From Acorus gramineus (Eukaryota > Streptophyta > Magnoliopsida > Acorales > Acoraceae): 64,000 bases of DNA. This document shows, one piece after another, positions 57,340-64,000 of this stretch. The position numbers and the translations under genes were made by a program. The notes under the pieces are model-generated. The model was given only the letters and a program-made list of their open reading frames with translations. It did no database searches and was not told the DNA's origin. Each line of letters opens with the position of its first letter. The stretch's first letter is position 1. Location of the stretch: the NCBI GenBank assembly GCA_030737835.1, contig CM060856.1, positions 372,001 through 436,000 of the forward strand, given 5' to 3'.

Positions 57340-59730
57340 CAGCAATTTCACACCGTGAAACCTTCCTTTTGCTCTTCGGATGACCCTTCGCCTGTGCTAC
57401 TACAGGATCGAGCACCTTCTCACTGTTTTCTATATTATTTCTTGCACGGTTAGTCGATTGACGAGTTGAATTAGGCTGGTGGACAATGTTTGCATCAACC
57501 AGTGTAGAGATGTGATTCGCTTTCAGTTCCCAAATAGAGTCGCAACAAACATAGATGCATCAGAAAATGAACTCACTATCTCCACAATCTCTTGAACAGT
57601 ACGCAAACCCAAATTATACAGGTTGTCATACTCCATCAGTATGTTCAACATGGACTTGGAATTTTCGGTAATCTCCAATGAATGAATGTGTTTGAAATCC
57701 TTTCTCCATCGATTCATTATATATTTATCGGGCATTTCAGTCACAAATTCAGAACGAAAAATGCATAGAGCATGGCGACACAAAATTCCATGAAATTCAA
57801 ATGATTTGCAGATGCAACTCACCTCTTCGGTTGCTCCTTTGTACAAAACATCAAATCAACTACTTATTCTCTCCGCGGTTTGTTTTCACTATCTCAATAA
57901 CTTAAAAAATTTTCTAGCCATCTTCATCTCCAATACATGTGTGATTGAGCTAGATTAGTTGCCTCAACTCATCCTGAAACTTTCTGAACATTTTAATGGT
58001 ATATGCATTGGCTAACTATTCTTCCATCTTCAGTAGAGAAATAAGTTGTGGGGTAGAATAGAAGAAATGGAAGTCCTCAAGGGCCTCTTTCTCGTGTTTG
58101 TTCTAGAGCGCGTTCTTGTATTGATGGACGAACTGTTTCAACATTGTCTTCGATGTTAGATAATCATCAAAGTAAGCATTCATGCTTTCACTACGTTGGG
58201 TAGTGGACATGCTATCCCAAAAAGTGTCCTTCACAAAAACTGGCACCCATCGATAACGATCCTTGTACAAGGTGTTCAGCCATGAATTATCCTCCATATG
58301 ATGATCCTCAATCATATTTTGCCACCCAACTTCAAATTCATCAACGGTTAAACAATCATAGATGAGGCTGCCAAGGTTGGCCTTCAATTCTTTGTACCAT
58401 TCAACCTGAATGATATGTACAATTATAAAAATGCATGTACAAAATTAATAAGTCACGTGCTTTCATAAATTCAACCTTTTATCTACATGTAAACAAGAAC
58501 CCATAGTGTATATACTCGATTAAATTGTGCATGTATCAGTAGAAACTTATTAAATACTATACAAGGTTAAAACAATTAGCCAATTATAGAAATTAAAAAT
58601 AACTTCACCTTACACAGCTTTTCTGGAACTTTTTTCAGGATATGCCAGAGATAAAGGTGATGCCTAGACATGGGGAACACTTCTTTGATGGCACCTCCAA
58701 TAGACTTACACTGGTCTGTTATTATTGCGGCTGGTGGAAGGTTACCCATACAAGCTAACCAAGACTTGAATAACCATGCATAGGTTTCTATCGTCTCATT
58801 AGCAAGCAATCCACAACCTAGCAAAACTGATTGCCCATGATGGTTCACTCCTACGAAGGGTGCGAATGGCATTGCGTACCGGTTAGTTAGATATGTTGTG
58901 CCAAATGACACAACATCTTCGAAATATTGATACGCAGCTCGACAACGTGCATCTGCCCAAAATACATTTTTCAGCTTACCCTCTTCATCCAAATCGATCC
59001 TATGAAAGAAACAGACATTCAACTCATGTTGCTTGCTGAAGTACTGCAGTAGTGCTTCAGTGTTTCCCTCTCCGAGCTGCAGGCGTCTCACTTTTTGAAG
59101 ATAATTCCGACAGTCTTGTTCAGTGTATGGAAGATTTTCATAACCTCCCCCTTCATATGCTATTGCGTTGAATGTCTTGCACGAAGGAAGTCCTGCAGCA
59201 TCATTAATAGCCAATTGTTTCACGGCGTGTGCGGTCAGTGCACAATGACATCTGTGAAATCGTGAGAGTTTTGGGTCTATTTCATGATTGTGTTTAAGAA
59301 CAAGAAGATCCAATACCCATTTTCCATCACCAAACGTTTTGATTTGCATCCTAGCTTTGCAATTAGTTTTGCAAGTGGGTTTATAGAGGGCTTGAGAGAC
59401 GCTCATAATTGTGGTAGTTTCATCCTTCTTCTTTCTTAGTTTTCCCTCCTTCGAACATGCAAAAATAACTGCCTTCAAGTCACCATCGGGAGTGAATCTT
59501 CTTCCACTCCTCATGACACCAAAACCATAGTGAAAAACAAATGCCTTGTACCGAGAAAATGCTTTTTCAATACTATTAAACTCCATCCTAGTCATCAACT
59601 CTTCATTTGCTTCGTAATGTCTAATGTCTTCAGCTTTTTCATCGCGGTTCCCTTCAGTTCGGTGTTCAGCATCAATGCTCTCTCTAATTTGTTCCGATTC
59701 ATTCGTCTCCATTTGGTCCACAACAACCAA
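57340..59730 (-). pseudogene. FAR1/FHY3-related (FRS) gene, inactive
   Basis: Exon 1 59730-58609 (374 codons), intron 58608-58406, then 58405 down to about 57340. Order of parts: FAR1 DNA-binding domain (residues about 50-152, MEFNSIEKAFSRYKAF to LKHNHEIDP, with C92, C120, C124 and H147/H149), MULE-type DDE domain (257-374, VFWADARCRAAYQYF, VGVNHHGQSVLLGC, IITDQ), then a SWIM finger (CICKSFEFHGILCRH, about 57775) and a basic tail (AKGHPKSKRK). Damage: the first catalytic Asp of the FDTTY motif is Gly (residue 277), at least five stops lie between 58102 and 57850, a frameshift lies just before LYKGATEEVSC and another near 57530. The FRS family includes light-signalling factors and Jittery-like transposases; this copy could derive from either. 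Confidence 0.87.
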
Positions 59731-60189
59731 CTGTATTTACATGCTAAATTTAAGTGGGTATACACATAATAACCATCCGTATATATGCATTAAAAAAAGA
59801 AAGCGAAAAAGTAGGTTGTCTGTGATTGAACAGTGGTGAACAGACTTGAATTTGTCATCTTCTAAAACTTTACAACGAGACAACCTTCTACGAAAAAAAG
59901 GCTGCCACGAACGACGATAAAACATTCGAAACAGAGGAATAAATTTTGAAATCTTCTGCAAACAATGCATATACCTGTTTTTCGTCCAAAAACTGCAAAC
60001 GAGGAATATTTACTGTATTTTCATGGAGTTGCTGTTGTGGGTCTGTGGTGGTTGATGTAGAGTTTGAGAGAGAGAAAGAAACAGTAAATGAAATGATTTT
60101 AATGGATTATAAAAGGAGGGATAACAGAGTTATGGATCCAAAAAAATGGGCAGAAAATTTTGGGGGGAAATTTTTTATTGTTTTTTTGG

Positions 60190-60250
60190 AGAGTTGACGT
60201 GGCATCAAAACAAAAAAAAATTCCACGTCGGCAGTCTGACGTGGAGTCTG
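60190..60250 (-). promoter_or_regulatory. Cluster of three ACGT boxes upstream of the FRS relic
   Basis: TGACGTGGC, CCACGTC and TGACGTGG occur within about 55 bases, some 480 bases upstream of the start. They are bZIP-type sites and also form short inverted pairs. They might be a promoter or a transposon end (the following GAGTGTAACAGCACTCTAC at 60270 is terminus-like). Confidence 0.4.
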
Positions 60251-60581
60251 AGATATGGTCGGACTTTTAAACTGAGTGTAACAGCACTCTACATTTTATA
60301 GTAGTATAGATATAGATTAATTTAATTAATAACTATTAAATTTTTCCGTCATTATCATTATTGTATTTATGTATAAGTAACATGAAATATTGTAATACGA
60401 CTTGCTATAGCTCCTATATCATACTACTAGTTATATTGTAAAAATATAGTTTGCTAAGCTTTTTATTGAAACATATTATTTTTCATTAAATTCTTATAAA
60501 ATAAAGGCTAGTTATTATGCACGTGTTAATGCACGTGGTATAACATCCAACAAATATAAAAAATAAAACAATAAAAAAATG

Positions 60582-60856
60582 GTTTTTTTTATTTTTAAGT
60601 CCCCATAAACTATATGATTTAGTGATCGATCCCTCACTTCTTCAAATTTCTGTTTAAATCCCCATATTTAAATGATATGTTCCTTTTTAATCCCTCTTAG
60701 GGACTAAAAAGAAAACCAAATAATTTAGGGATAGGTCTCTCTCAGGGACTAATAAGAAACATGTTCTTTAAATCTAGGGAATTAAATTAAAATATAAAGA
60801 AGTGAGGACTCGATCATTATATCATATAGTTTACAGGGACTAAAAAATAAAAACCC
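60582..60856. mobile_element. Hairpin MITE of the same family as 34071-34526
   Basis: The left arm has TTTTTAAGTCCCCATAAACT and ATGATTTAGTGATCGATCCC; the right arm has the complement (GACTCGATCATTATATCATA, GTTTACAGGGAC). About 275 bp. Flanks TAAAAAAAT and TAAAAGATA are similar but not identical, so the 9-bp duplication is not proven. Confidence 0.75.
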
Positions 60857-61480
60857 CTAAAAGATATCAACTAAATAATAATTAAATATAAATCAATAAA
60901 TATAATTTCTATAAATCTGCTTCTATTACATTTAATACAAAAATAAAATTTATATATTTATATATCTTAGATTAATATAAATCATGAAAAATAAAGATAT
61001 AATTTGAATTGAGAAACATAAAGGAAAAACAAAACACACAATTTTTTTTAAACGAAAACTTTGTTCGAATAAATCAAGGATAAATAAGTTATAGATTAGA
61101 TTGGGGATATATATATATATATACAATTGATAAAAAAAAATTATTTACTTGATAAAATAGTTCCAAATGATCATTTTTTTTTTGAAAGCATAAATTGTCA
61201 TCAGCATTCCTAAAACATAAGAAAACACTTATAGGTTGATAACAATATAAGATATCATAAATTCACATAAAAAAACTTATAAATATATAATGTAAGCATA
61301 CAAACATCTTTGAAAACTGCATCCTTCCTTGTCCAACCTACAATTATTCCACAACATTTCTACCATTTCTATAAGAGACCCTATGATACTCTATCAATTC
61401 TTTTAATAGCAAGCATGCACAGAAATACTTATTCTCAACCACGACAAGAATTATTTAAAAAGAATAATGATTTTTAACCC
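60857..61480. other. AT-rich spacer
   Basis: No gene or repeat end recognised; it contains an (AT)n run near 61109-61122. Confidence 0.5.
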
Positions 61481-61550
61481 CTATTTTTTAGGGCCCACTG
61501 GAAGCCTCATGAGTTGGCAAACAGTTAATCTATGTTTTATCTTTGAGTCA

Positions 61551-62821
61551 TGATACCCAGGCCCCATAATATAAGCCCCATGAGGTGTCATCATTTCATT
61601 GGTTGGTTTTTTGGTTTGTTGACTTTTTCAAAAAATGGTAAAATGACAAAATACAAATTTGCCTTTCATTAAAAATTTATCTTATTAACCCAAATCCTCC
61701 CATTTTCTCTATTTGGTTATGACTCTTCCATGTAAATCTTAAAATCCATTTACCTATTTCAAATTTTGAATTTTGAAATCATTACCTAAATTATAATTGA
61801 ACCTAGATTACACCAAAAATTACCGAAATTGTTTTAATTAAAATCCTTCAAACGACTCATTTTCTCTAGGTAGTTATTGTATTCAAATTTAAATAAAAAA
61901 CACATATAGTTAACATATGAAACAGTTACATTTTATATTGGTAGTTACAAATACATTTCTTAAATGTTTACATCTCTCACAACGATTTGTTACATTTATA
62001 TAAAAACTGTTACATTTATATAGATGGAACAAACAATTATATTTACCTAAATGTCAAACAGTTACATTTACTATTTAAAATTATCTATTTCAATTTCTAG
62101 TGCACTACCTTCCAAAGAAAATGTATCAGAATCCTCTATAAAAGTATGTACTTCACTGTTACATTTATACATCATTTCTATTTGCATTGTTAAAAGAAAT
62201 GCATAACATGAGATAATGTTACATTTCAGAGTGTTACATTTATGAATGTAACAAAATTGTGTAAATGAATATCCGAGTTCAGGAGTCTAATATAAACATC
62301 ACACGAACCAGTAACAATTAAATGTAACAATATCAAAATTACATTTATGAAATTATAACGAAACAAATATAAAAAAAAGTGTGAAATAGTGATCAAAACA
62401 TAAAAAAAATTCATTTTTTGAATTGAAACATGTAACATAGATTGAATATTTGATCATCAAAAATTTAATTTCAAATTCGATGTGACTTTCATTCAATAAG
62501 ATAAAAAAAACAATTGACAAACCTGATCTGGAAGAGAGATCCAACTCGATAAAGAACAAATCAGTTTTTCAAACTTCTTCAGATTAAAATTTCGGGACTG
62601 CTACGAATATGTTCATCGTAAATTATAGGGATTAATGATTTTACACAATGCAAGGAAGAAGAAATACAGTAATTAATGAAATCTCCACGATCCTAGGAAT
62701 AAATCAAATCGTTTTCCTTGTTTATAGGTGGTTATCAATTAGAGGGTATAATAGGTAATGTTCTATTGCCACACATCATGGGGCCTGTGATGGGGCCTAG
62801 AAAGTTGGGGTCTAGAAATCA
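61551..62821. mobile_element. TGTAACA-rich TIR element, copy B
   Basis: About 1.27 kb. The left end (GATACCCAGGCCCCATAATA, GCCCCATGAGGTGTC) pairs with the right end (GACACATCATGG..-type GGGGCCTGTGATGGGGCCTA, GGTCTAGAAATC) as an imperfect inverted repeat of about 50 bp. The interior has at least eight TGTTACATTT motifs. It is the inverted counterpart of copy A. A further terminus-like copy (GGGCCCACTGGAAGCCTCAT) sits just outside at 61491-61520. No transposase; a non-autonomous element. Confidence 0.7.
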
Positions 62822-63331
62822 CTATTGTTTATCTTTTATGTGTTTTTTGGCTATTTTTGGTTACTGGTTCCGTATAATCAGGGAGTTGGTTACAATTCTT
62901 TGTTTCTTTCTACATCTACAACCATGCGGTCCATTGTTATTCACGTTTTTTCTTTTCTTTTCTTTGCAATTGAATAACCAATCATTCTTTTGTTAAAAAA
63001 AAAATACCATCAGTAGGTTGGACATTTTTCAAATGATTTTTCAGTGATAGCTTTAATTTCAAACGATTTGACGATCGTTTTTCAATCTCTACATTTGGAC
63101 GTTGTTTTTCTTATCTTTAGTTGTGTTCTAATTAACTCATTTATTTATTTATATTTGTTGAACATGGTGTTTTAATTTATGTTCTAATCGAATTAACACT
63201 CACACATTAATTATATTTTGAATTTGCATTGAATGTCATATACATTGGAAATGTATTTGTTCTCTATATGCATTATTTTTTTTGTGAGTTATATTTTCAT
63301 TTTGCATTGTATAAAAGTCAGTTACATTTAC

Positions 63332-64000
63332 TGTTACGCCCTAAAGTGTCCAGCTTTAGAGAGAAACATAATTAATATAAAAAATCAACAAGATTTTAAA
63401 AAAAAGATAACTAAAGCAATTAGTAAAAGTTAGAGATGACGCAATTAGTAATAGTTAAAGATGAACACAGCAGAAGCATATAACTTAACCTCAAGGCCAG
63501 TAAAGGCTGAACAAAAAGAAATATACGTAGAGCACAAAATGACAACCCAAACTAAGTCCTGTTAGAGCACTAGAATAGTTGCCAACTGGTTGACAAGTGA
63601 AAAGTTATACAAAAAGGACACCGACCAACACTAGTAAAAAGACAGACTAGGATGTTGACAGCTCTAATTGCACCCAACATAGTACGTCCTCAAGTCGAGC
63701 CAAAATTCTGAACACCCCGCTCACACGGGCGTAGGATAGCTACCCTGCTCTGCAGCTGAAATAATAATTCAACCACAAAGAAAAAGTGGATGAGCGATGA
63801 ATCTCAACAAGTACACAACTCAAATCTCGCCCTTACAAAAATAATCACTATTACCAGCATCCTAAGTAAAATGCAAGGGTCATATACCAACCACATCCCT
63901 GAAGTCAGGGTAGGGGGCTCACTATCATCATGCCAACCACATCCCTAACGTCAGTACAGAGGGCTCACTATTGTCATGCCAACCACATCCCTGATAGAAG
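63332..64000. mobile_element. Start of a long LTR, cut by the window edge
   Basis: It begins TGTTACGCCCTAAAGTGTCC, a form close to the TGTCACGCCCC start of the 3.1-kb solo LTR. At 63887 a tandem repeat of 46-bp units (CCAACCACATCCCT..GGGCTCACTAT) begins, again like that LTR. The right end is outside the window, so whether it is solo or part of a full element is unknown. Confidence 0.6.

Noticed and set aside
60582..60856. Right terminus of the MULE at 48816
   Set aside because: The sequence has the family terminus in both orientations, so it is a complete hairpin MITE by itself; flanks do not match those of 48816.
48816..60856. A single giant composite MULE including the FRS relic
   Set aside because: The FRS relic has its own transposase-type domain of a different branch, and no matching 9-bp duplication supports one unit.
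1..64000. tRNA, rRNA or organelle-derived genes
   Set aside because: I looked for tRNA-like cloverleaf motifs and ribosomal or plastid gene text by eye and found none that I could support.

Overview
This is a window of plant nuclear DNA. It holds three split protein-coding genes with typical GT..AG introns, all on the minus strand, set in AT-rich sequence full of transposon remains. The gene families (PAM2/RRM CID protein, SmD3, PHD protein), FAR1-type and Mutator-type transposase relics, plant Copia retrotransposon sequence and Tourist-like MITEs identify a flowering plant. The high GC of the first exons of the CID and PHD genes against AT-rich introns would fit a monocot or an early-diverging angiosperm, but I cannot name the species.

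Layout. 1-5.7 kb: no gene; two MITEs (1040-1381, 3470-3979) and a degraded LTR-like block. 5.7-16.4 kb: a CID8-13-type poly(A)-binding-protein-interacting gene whose second RRM is split by a 7.9 kb intron. 17.2-24.2 kb: a decayed but nearly full-span Copia element with both LTRs, into which a 1.25 kb LTR inserted (now solo, with a perfect 5-bp target duplication). 24.4-26.8 kb: three MITE-like elements. 27.5-30.4 kb: the SmD3 gene. 32.4-42.9 kb: an eight-coding-exon gene for an 1155-residue PHD-finger protein, with LINE relics, a 41-bp tandem repeat and a Mutator-type MITE in its introns. 43.8-64 kb: a gene-poor transposon graveyard: two inverted copies of a TGTAACA-rich TIR element, remnants of an LTR element, a dead Mutator-like element (MULE), a 3.1 kb solo LTR inside that MULE's zinc knuckle, a Copia gag fragment that replaces its N-terminus, a dead FAR1-type gene, and the start of another long LTR at the right edge.

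How the parts relate. The three host genes act in RNA handling (SmD3 in the spliceosome, CID with poly(A)-binding protein) and chromatin reading (PHD); nothing suggests they work as a unit. The most unusual region is 48.8-55.3 kb. One Mutator-type terminus is followed by a small intact gene (GRF zinc finger plus C-terminal membrane segment) that converges on the broken transposase gene. This is the layout of maize MuDR (mudrA/mudrB), but with a different second gene. The same terminal sequence is carried by a hairpin MITE in the PHD gene, which has a perfect 9-bp target duplication.

Exon boundaries were deduced by hand from splice consensus, frame and family similarity. No alignments or database searches were run. 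Percent identities and family names of transposons are approximate.
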